NCBI GenBank assembly: GCA_038049695.1
Contig: CP142459.1
Coordinates: forward strand, 65,464,001-65,528,000
Direction: 5' to 3'
DNA: 64,000 nt
Source: Cinnamomum chago
Taxonomy: Eukaryota > Streptophyta > Magnoliopsida > Laurales > Lauraceae
Shown: positions 1 through 12,056 of the stretch, one piece after another
Layout of the letters: each line of letters begins with the position of its first letter
How positions within the stretch are numbered: the first letter of the stretch is position 1
The notes under the pieces: model-generated
Seen by the model: the letters and a program-made list of their open reading frames with translations, nothing else
Database searches by the model: none
What the model was told of the DNA's origin: nothing
Translations under genes and position numbers: made by a program

Positions 1-798
1 CATGAGGTCTCAATTGCAGCACTTAAATGAGAAGTAACATGCGAAGGTTAACCGTTCAATTCCTTAAATCTATCACGTAGGTAAATCTGAATAGGGAAAG
101 AACCAATGAAATGAAAGAGCTAATTCATTAGTTGCTTAGTTTTGAGACACTTTTTTTCCACAAAAATAACTAGAGATTATTCTTAAGCTGTAGCGTTAAT
201 GGTGAAGGACTTGAGTAAGCGTGTCTAGGTGTATAGTGTATAGATATTAACCAGAGCATAAAAATGAAATGAAGATAGAGATAGAAAGAAGAAAAAATCT
301 ATCAAATCGATGTGGTTGAAGTGATAGTGTAAGAAGAGGAGTTACAATATATACATGAAAAAAGATGGGTCAAATAAGTTAGAGACCCCTCAAAAAAAAA
401 AAAAAAAAAGACCAAGGGTCAGTTTTAGAATTCTTGATCCACTGAGTAGTGGTTCATGGATCATTTCAAAGAATTACAATTTGGAATGGCCAAAAAGTAG
501 TATTCAAACACATATCATTATTTCTGGTCCACGAACGAAGGAACAACCCACAGGCACGATGCCAAAAGAAACCCAGATTTATTTACAATTAATCTAAGCC
601 CTTAACATTTACTAACCTCCTCATGAGTTAGCAATCACACAAATTGGACACGTACTTGAGTTGCATTGGTCCTCCCATTGGTCATCCCACTTTGTGCTAT
701 GGCTAAGATTTTGACAATTTTGAAACCTTGATATTAGCATCTACCTTCTTTCTCATTTTTTATTTTTTTTTGTTTTCCAAACAATTAAATTAGAGAAG
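1..798. other. Intergenic DNA upstream of the copia element
   Basis: AT-rich sequence with homopolymer A and T runs. An open frame at 355-597 starts in a poly-A stretch, resembles no family I know and has lysine-rich low-complexity content, so I do not call it a gene. Nothing else is supported. Confidence 0.6.
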
Positions 799-803
799 AC
801 CTT

Positions 804-1023
804 TATTAAGATTATACTAGAATATCTAATCTTCTATTTTTAGAATATGTATATTCTGATTGGGTTAATGGTATAATTGCCATATTATAGCCATATTTAT
901 AGCTTGTACGCATAACTGTAGCCTGACATAATTGCCATATTATAGCCATAACTTTAGTTTGTAATATTGTATATATATTACCTACGGGTGAATCAATAGA
1001 ATCAAGGAAAACCAATTCTTTCA
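804..1023 (+). repeat. 5' LTR of the copia element
   Basis: This 220-bp LTR begins TATTAAGATT and ends TTCTTTCA, directly before the tRNA-Met primer site. It carries repeated 'attgccatattatagccata' motifs and a TA-rich stretch that could serve as a promoter. Its 3' partner is at 5443-5662. Confidence 0.96.
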
Positions 1024-1035
1024 TGGTATCAGAGC
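1024..1035 (+). other. Primer-binding site (tRNA-iMet)
   Basis: TGGTATCAGAGC lies immediately after the 5' LTR. This is the standard plant retrotransposon site complementary to the 3' end of initiator tRNA-Met. Confidence 0.95.
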
Positions 1036-1120
1036 ACTAGCAGCCTAGCAAGCTCTTACCCATTTTTTTTACGATTTCTTCAGCCATCATAATCAGCCTC
1101 TCTCTCAGAATCTTCTCATT

Positions 1121-4100
1121 ATGGCCGACGATGGGAAAATAGATCCCCACTCTCCCTATTATCTTGGGTCTGGAGATCAACCCGGGAATATGATCACCCA
1201 CGTGATCCTCTCTAATGACAACTATATTGCATGGGCACGTGCAATTAAGTTGTCTTTGAAAGCTCGCCGAAAGTTTGTGTTTGTTGATGGGACATTCACC
1301 AAACCGACGGAGAAGAAGAAACAACTCGATTGGGACACTGTCAATTCTATGCTTGTCTCATGGATCACGCGGACTCTTGATCCAAAATTGGCGGCCTCCA
1401 TTCCTTTTCATGATGAAGCCAAACGACTTTGGGATTATCTTGAGAAGCGGTTTTGCGTGGCCAATGGTCCTCGTCTTCAACAATTGAGGGCCGATATTAC
1501 CAACTATAAGCAAACTTCGAATATGTCTATTGATGATTATTATACCCGTTTGATGGGATTGTATGATGAATTGGATCGTCTCAAGCCTCTCCATGCGTGT
1601 GCCTGTGGTAAGTGTACTTGTGATGTTGCTGGTCGATTCGCTGCGGATCGAGAGGAGGAGAAACTCCATCAATTTCTCATTGGCATTAACGATGAGTTAT
1701 ATGCAACGGTACGTTCTAATTTGTTGTCCACTTCTCCTTTACCTGATCTCGATCGTGTGTATCAAGCATGTCTTCAGGAAGAAAAGTCTCGGGGTATTGC
1801 TCGAGATAGAGCGGACAAGGAGGAAATCCATGCGTTTGCTCTACAAACTGCACGACCCAAGGCTCGTTTTACTCGTCCCGATAAATCAAAATTGTATTGT
1901 TCTGTTTGTAAGCGATCAGGTCATGATGACAATACTTGTTTCAAAACGCATGGATATCCGGATTGGTGGGAAGATCGGAACCGTGGAGTCCAAGGCAGTG
2001 CACGTCCCAATGCACAACCACCTCCTGCGGCTCCTCCGACTGCTCCTCGTGGTCGGCATAAAGCCGTGGCCGCCACGGTCGTGGCTGCCAATGCTGTGGC
2101 TGGTGGGGAGACCGATTCAGTGGCCTCCTCTCATGGGTCCTCTGACATTTCTTTGCCTGACTTAAAACCGGAGCAGGTTCAGATTTTATTGAATATGATA
2201 AATAATCGCCAACATGATCAGATGATGGGTGAGTTCTCTTCTTTTTCCTGGATTATTGATACTGGTGCTTCTCACCATGTTACTGGGACTGAATCATGTT
2301 TGACGGACACTCATCATATTTCGCAATGTTCAGTTGGGTTACCTAACGGCGCACATGCCATTGCTACTAAGGCTGGCCGCGTTTTGTTGACTGATGGGTT
2401 GATACTTGAACATGTTTTATTTATACCACAGTTACATTGCAACTTAATCTCGGTGTCACAATTAATTGATGATTCTAAATGTCTTTTACAATTCACTGAT
2501 TCATTATGTGCTATACAGGACCTACGCTCGGGGAGTCTGATTGGAGCCGGTGAACGTAAGGATGGACTCTATTATTTTCGGCGGATTCCTACAGTGTGTG
2601 CGGTAACGGTTCCAGAGATTTCAGAATTTGAGTTGTGGCATCGTCGTCTGGGGCATCCGTCAGATAGAGTCGTCAAGTTAGTTCCGGCTATTTCTTCCAG
2701 TACTTCTAGAAAGAAATTGAATAAAGCATGTGAAGTTTGTCCTCAAGCAAAGCAAAAACGTGATAGTTTTCCTGTTAGTGATAGTAAAGCTAGTCGAATC
2801 TTTGAACTTATTCATTGTGATTTATGGGGCCCAAATAAGATACCCTCTTCGTGTGGAGCACATTATTTTTTGACTTTGGTGGATGATTTTTCAAGAGCTG
2901 TATGGGTTTATTTATTGCGTTCAAAAACACAAGTTTATCAAGTTTTTTGTTCATTTTTTGCTATGATTGCCCGTCAGTTTGAAACACATGTCAAATTAGT
3001 ACGGAGTGATAATGGTACGGAGTTTAAATGTATGTTGGATTATTTTGATACACATGGAATTATTTTTCAAACCTCTTGTGTTGGGACTCCTCAACAAAAT
3101 GGTCGTGTGGAACGAAAACATCAACATATTCTTAATGTGGGTCGTGCTTTGATGTTTCAAGGCAATCTTCCTATTACTTTTTGGGGAGAATGTGTGCTTG
3201 GTGCAGTATATCTCATTAACAGAACTCCTTCTGGTTTGCTCCACAATAAAACTCCCTTTGAAATGCTCTTTGGCCAGGCACCTGAGTTTGATGAACTTAA
3301 GGTTTTTGGTTGTTTAGCTTTTGCCCACAATCAAAAGGCCAAATGTAATAAATTTGCTCCTCGAAGTAGGAAGTGTGTCTTTATTGGTTATCCACATGGG
3401 AAGAAAGGGTGGAAATTAAATGACCTTCAGACAGGTGGCATCTTTGTTTCCAGAGATGTAAAGTTTCATGAAAATGAATTTCCTTACGAGACTGTTTCTA
3501 CTTCTCAAGTGCCAGCTTCTTTCTCGTCGCCACCTCATTCTAATGTGGGGATTGATGTTGATTTTTTGGAAGACTTGGAGTCTGCTTTGGTTGATGATCA
3601 TGCAGCCCCTGCGATTGGGACTGACATTGTGCTGAATCCCACATCGCCTCCTGTGCCCCCTGCACTTCTGTCTCCTCATGCCTCCACCGATGACTTAGGG
3701 CGCCGGTTGCGGGATAAGCGTCCCTCCGTTCTTCTTCGTGACTTTGTTACCCACACTGTACAATCTTCGAGTCCATCTGAGTGTTCATCGTCTTCTACTA
3801 GCTCCTCAGGTACTCCTTATCCTATAGCACATTATGTGAATTGTAATAAGTTTTCTCCACGACACCGTGTTTTTCTTGCAGCGATCACTGAAGGCATTGA
3901 GCCTCGTTCTTTTAAAGAAGCTATGCAAGATGAAGGTTGGCGCGAGGCTATGCAGAAAGAAATTGCTGCTTTAGAAGCTAATGGCACCTGGGACATGGCA
4001 GTTTTACCTCCTCATAAAAAGGCTCTTGGTTCTAAATGGGTATACAAAATCAAATATCATGCGGATGGGCAAGTAGAGCGTCTTAAGGCTCGTCTGGTTA

Positions 4101-5435
4101 TTTTTGGCAATCATCAAGTTGAGGGGGTTGATTATAATGAAACTTTTGCTCCAGTTGCGAAAATGGTCACTGTTCGTGCCTTCTTAGCAGTTGCAGCGGT
4201 CAAGAATTGGGTTTTGCATCAGATGGATGTTCATAATGCGTTTCTTCATGGTGATCTTGATGAAGAAGTTTACATGAAACTTCCTCCTGGCTTCAATGTT
4301 CGCACTCCTGGTTTAGTGTGTCGTCTCAAGAAGTCTTTGTATGGTCTACGACAGGCTCCGCGGTGCTGGTATGCTAAGTTAGCTGCTTCTTTGAAGACTT
4401 ATGGTTTCCTTCAATCTTATTCAGATTATTCTCTGTTTACTCTACATCAGGGATCGGTACAACTTAATGTTCTTGTGTATGTTGATGATCTCATTATTTC
4501 TGGTAATGATGCTTCCGCTGTTGACCATTTCAAGGCCTATTTGCACGAGTGTTTCCATATGAAAGATTTGGGTGCCTTGAAGTATTTTCTTGGTATTGAG
4601 GTTGCTCGTAATTCAGAGGGCATCTTCTTGTGTCAACGAAAATATACTCTTGATATTATTGCTGAAACTGGCTTATTGGGGTCTCGTCCCGTTGGCTTTC
4701 CCATGGAGCAGAATCACACATTGGCTCTCGCCACAGGCCCTTTGCTCGCCGATCCTGAAAAGTATAGACGACTTGTGGGTCGTCTCATTTACTTAACCTC
4801 CACCCGTCCTGACTTGGTTTATACAGTTCATATCTTGGCTCAGTTTATGCAACACCCTCGTCAGGATCATTGGGATGCGGCGCTTCGTACGGTTCGCTAC
4901 TTAAAAGGGTGTCCGGGTCAAGGCATTCTTCTTCGCACTGATTGTGAGTTATCTCTGACAGGTTGGTGCGATTCAGATTGGGCTACGTGTCCTTTGACTA
5001 GACGGTCTGTTACTGGTTGGATAGTGTTTCTTGGATCTTCTCCGATTTCTTGGAAGACCAAGAAACAACATACGGTGTCCCGGTCTTCTGCTGAAGCCGA
5101 GTATCGTTCCATGGCTGCCGTCACTTCAGAGTTGAAATGGCTCAAAGCTTTGCTTGTGAGTTTGGGTGTCACACATTCGCCAGCCATGCGCTTATACTGT
5201 GATAGTCAGTCGGCCCTCTACATTGCTCAAAATCCTGTCTTCCATGAGCGTACCAAGCATATTGAAGTTGATTTGTCATTATGTGCGTGATGCCATTCGT
5301 GACGGTATTATTTCTACGTCTCATGTGTCTACTGATGATCAGCTTGCCGACATCTTCACCAAGGCTCTTGGCAAGCGCAAGTTTTTGTATCTCCTTAGCA
5401 AGTTGGGCATTTGTGATCTCCATGCTCCAACTTGA
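1121..5435 (+). mobile_element. Copia gag-pol coding region (fossil)
   Basis: The gag starts MADDGKIDPHSPYYLGSGD and contains a CCHC zinc knuckle (CSVCKRSGHDDNTC). An aspartic protease follows (WIIDTGASHHVTG), then the pre-integrase HRRLGHP motif. The integrase carries the LVDDFSRAVWVY, RSDNGTEF and TPQQNGRVERKH motifs. The reverse transcriptase contains QMDVHNAFLHGDL and the catalytic YVDDL. RNase H is recognised from CDSDWA and SSAEAEYRSMA. The order and motifs are diagnostic of Ty1/copia. The region looks nearly whole with about one break. Open frames on the opposite strand and in other phases here are shadows. Confidence 0.95.
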
Positions 5436-5442
5436 GGGGGGG
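5434..5442 (+). other. Polypurine tract
   Basis: GAGGGGGGG directly abuts the first base of the 3' LTR, as expected for the plus-strand primer. Confidence 0.9.
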
Positions 5443-5662
5443 TATTAAGATTATACTAGAATATCTAATCTTCTATTTTTAGAATATGTATATTCTGATT
5501 GGGTTAATGGTATAATTGTCATATTATAGCCATATTTATAGCTTGTACGCATAACTGTAGCCTGACATAATTGCCATATTATAGCCATAACTTTAGTTTG
5601 TAATATTGTATATATATTACCTACGGGTGAATCAATAGAATCAAGGAAAACCAATTCTTTCA
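5443..5662 (+). repeat. 3' LTR of the copia element
   Basis: This 220-bp copy of the 5' LTR differs at one position. It is followed by the second ACCTT target-site copy at 5663-5667. Confidence 0.96.
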
Positions 5663-5667
5663 ACCTT

Positions 5668-6734
5668 GCAAAGCCCTCATGATTGTCATAGTTCTCAATG
5701 GACCTCATGTGCTAAATCATCATAAGCTAGAAACAGTAGTGTGGGTGTTTGTGAAATGACCCGAATATGTATGGAGAGAGTAGTTTGTGAATTCAAAAGA
5801 GGGAAATCTGACATTTGAAGCAGGGCTAGGGTAGAGAATGGACCCATTCAAGAAGGTATTTAGCTGGACCAAATCTTCTATTCAAGCATATAAGCATCTC
5901 CCATTTTGGCCATTTTAGCCCATTTAGGCCAACAAATTTTTTGTTGCTGAATTCATCATAAGATAAGTGATCTAAGCCTGATAATCTAACCCAAACTTTT
6001 GGTCAGGCTCAGCTGGTATGGATAGAACCAAAAAAAAAAAAAATTAGAGGCAGGGAATTGGGAAAAAAAAAACATAGAAGTTCCTTACTTATCCACCAAC
6101 TTGAACTGAATTCAACCTGGCAATCCATGTCAGCCCTTTTCTTTTTTAGCTGGGTTTTAGGTTTACAGTTTTGGCCCAATTAATAAATGAGTCGGGTATT
6201 CAGGTTTGGGTTGACTGCACTGTCCAATGGAACAATCCAACAAACAAATTGCACAATGACTCACCAACCCAATCGAAAACTGACTTGTTAATTTTGGATT
6301 TTGGGTACACCCTTTTTAACTTCTGGATTGAGTTAGGGTTAACATTTTCAACCCATTTAATGAATGGGTCCGATTGGAGTTGAAACCATACATATTAACT
6401 ACCATACTCAGCCACCTTTCCCATTGCCACCCCTACCTGGCTAGCATGAAAATGCATATGTTTGTTTATTAGAGACCAACTGAAACTTGGGTCTAGCTTG
6501 GGCTCAGGCCTAAGGATCCCAGATTGGGCCCAACTACCCAAATTGCATGGATCTTTTGCCCAGGATTTGGAACTCGTCCGACTCTTCTTTCCACCCAGCC
6601 AGATAAGTGGTGTGAACTCACATACTATTCCATTTTTCCTTTTTTTCAAGTCAGAAATTGTTTGCATGAACTGAGTTGAGAGAAATTCCCCCGTATAAAA
6701 TCAAATGAAATGAAATGAAGTAAAGCATCAAATC
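5668..6734. other. Intergenic DNA
   Basis: No gene is visible. The stretch at 6,160-6,600 is rich in words such as 'gggttcgg' and 'gagtcggg' that recur in old dispersed repeats. Short open frames there (6171-6383, 6395-6674) have no recognisable domain. Confidence 0.5.
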
Positions 6735-7012
6735 AAGAGGGAATAAAATATAAGTGAGTTATGCTGGTATTTTTATTTTAGCTGTTTTGTATGAAATCTT
6801 TTTGACTTTTTGTACAAAGAAGTTGAGTTTTTTTTTTTTGTTTTTTTTTTTTTTTTGTCTTTTAGTGGATAAAGCTAAAGCTGATTGCTTTTTTACTTTT
6901 TATTTTTTGAGATGAATAAGATTTTGAATTAAAGTACTTTTGATGTGACATATTGCCTGAAAAATGAAGGCTTTACTTGACTTTTACTATTCTAGTAAAC
7001 TGTCAAACGAGA
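6735..7012 (+). mobile_element. Degraded Tourist-like MITE copy
   Basis: Words such as 'aataaaatataagtg', 'tcttttagtgg', 'gtacttttgatgtga', 'attgcctgaaaa' and 'actagtaaa' occur here in the same order and spacing as in the complete element at 16,114-16,403. The 5' end is not clear. The 3' end lies inside the first unit of the tandem duplication that follows. Confidence 0.6.
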
Positions 7013-7842
7013 GTATATTGGTATAGATTCATAATGACCATCAAAATAATCTCCCTTCAATGAGGAATGGATTAGGGTTGGGCTCAGGCTTTGGACTTGA
7101 GTTCGAGTTTGCCAATTCGGGTTTCCTTTGAGCTTGGGCTTGGACTACATCAATAGACAGAGTGACCCACATCCTACCCAAACTCGACGCTTGTGAAGAG
7201 GATTAATCAACCAATATTGCAATATAAATAGCTAGAATTTAGAATATCTATGACAATATAGGAACAAGAAAAGGAAAAGAGAAAACATGTAAAATAGATT
7301 TTACCAATATATTATGTTTATTTATATTTCAATTATTAAAAAAACCAATTTATATTCCTTGATATTTGGTTATAGTATCTCGAGGAAACCTCAAAATTTA
7401 AAAAATGGAGGCTTTACTTGACTTTTACTATTCTAGTAAACTGTCAAACGAGAGTATATTGGTATAGATTCATAATGACCATCAAAATAATCTCCCTTCA
7501 ATGAGGAATGGATTAGGGTTGGGCTCAGGCTTTGGACTTGAGTTCGAGTTTGCCAATTCGGGTTTCCTTTGAGCTTGGGCTTGGACTACATCAATATACA
7601 GAGTGACCCACATCCTACCCAAACTCGACGCTTGTGAAGAGGATTAATCAACCAATATTGCAATATAAATAGCTAGAATTTAGAATATCTATGACAATAT
7701 AGGAACAAGAAAAGGAAAAGAGAAAACATGTAAAATAGATTTTACCAATATATTATGTTTATTTATATTTCAATTATTAAAAAAACCAATTTATATTCCT
7801 TGATATTTGGTTATAGTATCTCGAGGAAACCTCAAAATTTGA
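6961..7842 (+). repeat. Recent 441-bp tandem duplication
   Basis: Bases 6961-7401 are repeated head-to-tail as 7402-7842 with a constant 441-base offset and only about two or three substitutions. The unit contains the tail of a Tourist-like MITE plus flanking intergenic sequence and codes for nothing. The near-identity indicates a recent segmental slip or unequal exchange. Confidence 0.95.
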
Positions 7843-9789
7843 AAATATTCCAATATTTTTTATAGGAAAGAACTCCCGGCAGCCCCTACCCCACACCAAT
7901 GGATATGTAGACCTGATTTAAATAAAGGAATAAGATGATGCTGATGTGCCAAACGTCGTTTCAACTTTAAAGAGAAGGCTTTTTTGGATCTACACTTGGG
8001 GGATTTTCAAATTGGTTGAGGCAGTTCAAATTTTGGTCTCATTGAATTGCCAATATTTAAAATATTCTAGAATATTCTTTTGGGAGATTTTCTCCCTAAT
8101 CGGCTATTTTGAAGGTGTTTTTGTGCAAGGAGAGGATTTCGTATAATGCAAGTCTTTATTTCTAGATAAGAGAGAAATCATATATTCCTACGCTGCCACA
8201 AAATAATCCCCTCTATTGAGAAAATCAGTCCATTTATACTTTTTTCCCACAAAAAGGTGTTACACCTAATGATAAAGAGTGAGTTGCACGTAAAATCAAA
8301 ATAATCTTTCTATCTATCTTAGAATCCTAAGCTGCATGAAAGTAGAATCTATCATGTAGAATAATGATCCTTTCAAAGATCCACTAAAAAGGTCTAAGAC
8401 TTACTCATTCCTGTTTACTTCCATTTATCGCTGATGTTAACTGGTAAGATCCACTGCTCAACTATATATGCAGCCAATCTATGACTGCTTGAGGTGTCTA
8501 ATTAGTATTTGCTATGGTAAAAAGGAGCCGGATTCAACTCAAAACAGCAACAGAAAATGTGATAGAGAATAACTTAATCTAGTGGGCTTTTTTTTTTCAA
8601 ACCCAGACACGGGGGCTGGGATCCAAGAGAGAGCCCACACACACGGAAAGACAACCCCACACAAGCGGAAAAAAGGCATACACAGATGGAAAAGATGCTC
8701 ACACAGAGATGGAAAAATATGGCCTCTTGTAATTACACCTATAACTGCAGGGCTCTCTTTGTGGAAAATGAAGACAGGTCCAATTTCAGAATTCCTGTTT
8801 TTGAGACAAAATTATGTTTTTCTGTCTCTTCTGAGCGAAAATAATGTACATCAATCATTCCAACATGCAAAAAAATCTGGTGCACAAACTCACTCTAATG
8901 TAATCTTCAGTTCAACACTACCCCTTGTGAATCCATTCTGCCAAAATGTTTAATTTAGTTTGGAGTTGCTTAAGTGCCACGCAAATGAACCATTATGAAA
9001 TATTTTTTTGTGTGGGTGGATGGCATTACGTTATCAGATTAATTATGTGATTAGACTCAACCAATGGAATTGATTAAATAGTGCTGATGTAATTAAATTC
9101 AAGATCATATTATGTTCAAATAAGTGTTTGTTAATACATGGTCCTTTGATGTAATAAATAAATAAAAATTGAAGTTTGGGGCATTGGACCCATAATACAT
9201 GCTAAGGAAGATTGCAAAATATATGATGGAAGGTTTAAAATCTAGGGCTTTTTGTTTTTGGCTGAAATAATAACTAGGGCTTTGAATTGGCAGTCCTATG
9301 AGAGTACTTGGCTCGGCTCCATTCTCCAAAAAGTCTACAAAAATGAGGGCTCTTTGAATAGGTTCTCCTCACAATAAATTTCTATGTATTCAATATCATG
9401 CAGATCACATGTCCATTTGAATAACCTATTCCTATGTATTCCTATTCTATGTGACCAACAGGCGCATTTGGCAATGACTTCTTTGTATTCCATTTGCATG
9501 TGAACAAATATGCATATGTGAATTAATTACTTTCTATGTATTTCAATTTTTATGCTGATCTATTGAGTGTAATTTTCTACGGTGATCAATTGCTCCTTAG
9601 CTAATAATTTTTTTCTAGTTCGCCATAGGCCAATCGACTATAAAAAAACACAAAGCTCTGCCATATTGCTTATTAAGTTGTATTGTCAATTCTAAATCCG
9701 AATAAGAGAGGTAGAGGGTTAAGATCTTGTTGATACACGTTGCCTAATGGTAGAGTAGAAAAAAGTTTTAACAAATAATTTTCTCTTCA
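7843..9789. other. Intergenic DNA
   Basis: No gene is supported. 8,620-8,720 holds irregular short repeats of a 'cacaca...ggaaa' unit. 9,340-9,560 has several copies of 'ctatgtatt' in both orientations around 'catttg' words and may be a decayed fold-back MITE. Open frames at 7946-8146 and 8582-8953 have no recognisable domains. Confidence 0.5.
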
Positions 9790-9975
9790 TCAAACCCTAG
9801 GCTCAGTCTTAACATGGGAGGGTAAAGGACCTAGGTACTGGAGGCTCAAGCTATCAGCGACCTTGATCCTGGCCTCATAAGTTGAGGGTAGGACAACCGG
9901 GGGCTCATCCCTTGCCAGCCTTATCATGTCTCTCAAAAATGGGAATTTAAAGGAGGCTTTATTATTCTTTGGCAA
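9790..9975 (-). pseudogene. Unidentified coding-like scrap
   Basis: A 61-residue minus-strand frame (MPKNNKASFKFPFLRDMIRL at its start) is more GC-rich and protein-like than its surroundings. It ends just before the candidate TIR element at 9992. I do not recognise the family. It may be a relic of a mobile element or host exon, or chance. Confidence 0.2.
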
Positions 9976-9991
9976 GATCTTTTTATTTTAA

Positions 9992-11587
9992 TAAGGGAAA
10001 AAAGCAGTATACCTACCTATACTTTGACATGTTTGCAGAGTGCACCATGTACTTTGGTATTTTGGACTAAACCTACCTGTAGTTTTAGTTGACATGCAAA
10101 TACAAACGGCCGTGACAGAATATAGGAAATGACGAATTTACCCCTCCATATATAAGATGTCCCTTGGCCTTTTTTTTTTTTGGTTCATTTTCCTCTTTTT
10201 TCACTTGCTGCTAGGGTTCTGCTTCGCCACCCATCATCATCACTGCCAAGGAAAGCCCAAATGCGCTAGGGTTCTTCTTCCCCTTGACCGCGTTGCAAGG
10301 GAGGCTCGAGAAACTTTCTCTCTCCGGCGCGTTTCTCCCAGCGCCGTCGCCGCCCGACGCAACTAGGAGAAGTTACTAGATGATGATGGGTGGCAATCAC
10401 AAACATTTCATTTCTAATGTGTTGTATTCAACCCCTTGCAATGTCGGCTTCCGTAGCTGTCGAGCTCTACTCTGCTGCTCCTCTGCGCGGTCGATTTCCT
10501 AGGATTTCCACCATTTTTAGGTTCCGATCTCTGCTGCTTCTCATCTCTTCAAAACCCCACCTCCACCTCTATGTCTCCTCTCCTCCATTCCACTTAAACC
10601 TTTCCGTAGCTTGACCCTGAATCCTCACTCCAACTGCTTTGGAAATCCTCTTAAATGCAATCCTTTTTGGGTTTCCAACGATGATGGACCCAAGGACATT
10701 GGTATTGAATTTGGCTTCCATGACAAAGAAGACGACGATGATGAAGCCAAGGACATTGGTATCTGTTTGGTGAACAAAGCGTTTATGCAAAACATGAATT
10801 TTTTATTTTTTATTTTTTGCATTTTTGGATCTTGGGGAATGTGGGAAACCACTTTACCTCATAACCCATTTTTATTGAAAGTGGACAAAGAGAAAGATCG
10901 TTGCTTTTCCCTTAAAGCGACATGATTAGTGGTGATTTGAGGAAATAATGGGTTGTGTGTCTGTCCTCATATGTACCTGTAAGAGTAATGAGACTTTTCA
11001 CATGCTCGCTTTGCCTGATGAGTACGCTACTACACTGACCAGATAGAATCTGGGCTTGGAAATTAAGCAAGCTAGCCCTAATGACGGGGACATCGATCTG
11101 CATGCAACACATTGTTGTGTGTTGGCGAGTAAGTAGGCTAAACAGAAATGCTGGATATGGAACTAGAAGGAGAGATGAGGGAGAATCCTCTTTTGGGTCT
11201 ATTTTTCAAATATTCTTTTCACCCCTGTTTTTTTTCACCCCTTGTTCAGGGTTTTCTACATCAGCTCTGAACTCACTCAACTGGGCATGAAGACAAGCAC
11301 ATGAAGCTTTTCCGCACACAACATGAGAAACAGAGAAAATAAAGGAGAGATGGGGAAACCTCCAATGCAATTAAGGAGATATGGGGAGAGAGGAGAGATG
11401 GCCGGAGATGGAAGCGCAGACTGGAGATTTGTTGGATCTGTGGGTCAGAGAGAGGGAGTGCAAATGAGAGAGGGAGAGTTGCAGATCGATTAGGTTCAAA
11501 AATTTGGAGAGGGGAGAAATGAGAAAAAAAAAAAAGAAAGAAAAGCGGGCCCTGAGATTTTTTCTATGTATACTGCTTTTTTCCCTT
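9992..11587. mobile_element. Candidate gene-capturing TIR element (Pack-type)
   Basis: The left end (aagggaaaaaagcagtatac, 9993-10012) reappears as its reverse complement at 11567-11587 with one extra base in the homopolymer. Between these about 20-bp ends lies about 1.57 kb unlike its surroundings. A GC-rich, leader-like block (10,200-10,620) contains a frame starting MSASVAVELYSAAPLRGRFP that resembles an organelle-targeting N-terminus. An acidic exon-like stretch follows (10,610-10,800). The far end (11,330-11,520) reads on the minus strand like a CT-rich 5' leader. Mutator-like Pack elements typically carry such captured gene 5' ends. No clean target duplication is visible next to the 25-base C run, so the class is inferred. 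Confidence 0.45.
10440..10614 (+). pseudogene. Transit-peptide-like gene fragment
   Basis: The ATG at 10441 opens a frame rich in Ser, Ala, Arg and Leu with almost no acidic residues (MSASVAVELYSAAPLRGRFP, then PRISTIFRFRSLLLLISSKP). This composition is typical of plastid or mitochondrial presequences. It ends at 10614, and a second frame with an Asp-rich stretch follows. I see no downstream exons of a known family. It is most likely a captured or decayed first exon; a real but unrecognised gene cannot be excluded. Confidence 0.3.
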
Positions 11588-11595
11588 TTAAAAAT

Positions 11596-11620
11596 CCCCC
11601 CCCCCCCCCCCCCCCCCCCC
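11596..11620 (+). repeat. 25-base poly-C run
   Basis: Twenty-five consecutive C residues are followed by gccctgccctgcc. This is a strong G-quadruplex/i-motif candidate and also a place where assembly length is unreliable. Confidence 0.95.
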
Positions 11621-12056
11621 GCCCTGCCCTGCCAAGTAGGGTTTGTGCTTTGGAGATTAGTCATCTATAGAGTCGAAAAACTGTATTTCATTAACTAAAT
11701 TATTTTTTTTTAGAATTGTTCTCATCTAGGCAGGAATGTAGAATGTTACAGACAAACTACCACCACCCAGACAAATCTTTCTCGATCATCGGGCCTACCA
11801 CAATACCATGGTGGTATTGGTCCCTGTTCCTCCATGTTCAAGTCAAGCCCATTTTTTCTTTTTAACAAATGGTTTTAAAAAAAGCCAAGTCCCTTTTCTA
11901 CAAAAAATTTGACTTGGTAATGTTATTGACTATTTACTTCCTGAAGAAGAAGAGTTGTATGTTTAAACTAATCTTTTTTATGGATCCCTTATCTAGATCC
12001 AGCCTTAACTGAAATATGTATATATAGATATATATATATATATCCCATATATATAT
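11621..12056. other. Intergenic DNA ending in TA repeats
   Basis: No gene is visible. (TA)-rich tracts at about 12,017-12,055 flank the TIR element that follows. Confidence 0.55.

Larger units (their letters stand above)
804..5662 (+). mobile_element. Ty1/copia LTR retrotransposon, nearly whole
   Basis: This is a 4.86-kb element with two 220-bp LTRs (804-1023 and 5443-5662) that match at all but one position. It is bounded by a perfect 5-bp target duplication ACCTT (799-803 and 5663-5667). A primer-binding site complementary to initiator tRNA-Met follows the 5' LTR and a purine tract precedes the 3' LTR. The internal coding region reads gag, protease, integrase, reverse transcriptase, RNase H, which is the copia order. 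Short LTRs and compact size fit small copia lineages such as Ale/Retrofit, but that assignment is tentative. The coding region looks nearly whole, with about one break. With the usual plant substitution rates, one LTR difference in 220 bases implies an insertion in roughly the last few hundred thousand years. Confidence 0.97.

Noticed and set aside
355-597. 80-codon frame in the left flank
   Set aside because: It begins in a poly-A run, has low-complexity content and shows no family resemblance or promoter.
9340-9560. Possible decayed fold-back element with several ctatgtatt words
   Set aside because: Words recur in both orientations, but no continuous arms or ends could be traced.
11371-11698. 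Gly-rich and Pro-rich frames at 11.4-11.7 kb
   Set aside because: They are translations of the 25-base C run and the adjoining GA-rich sequence.
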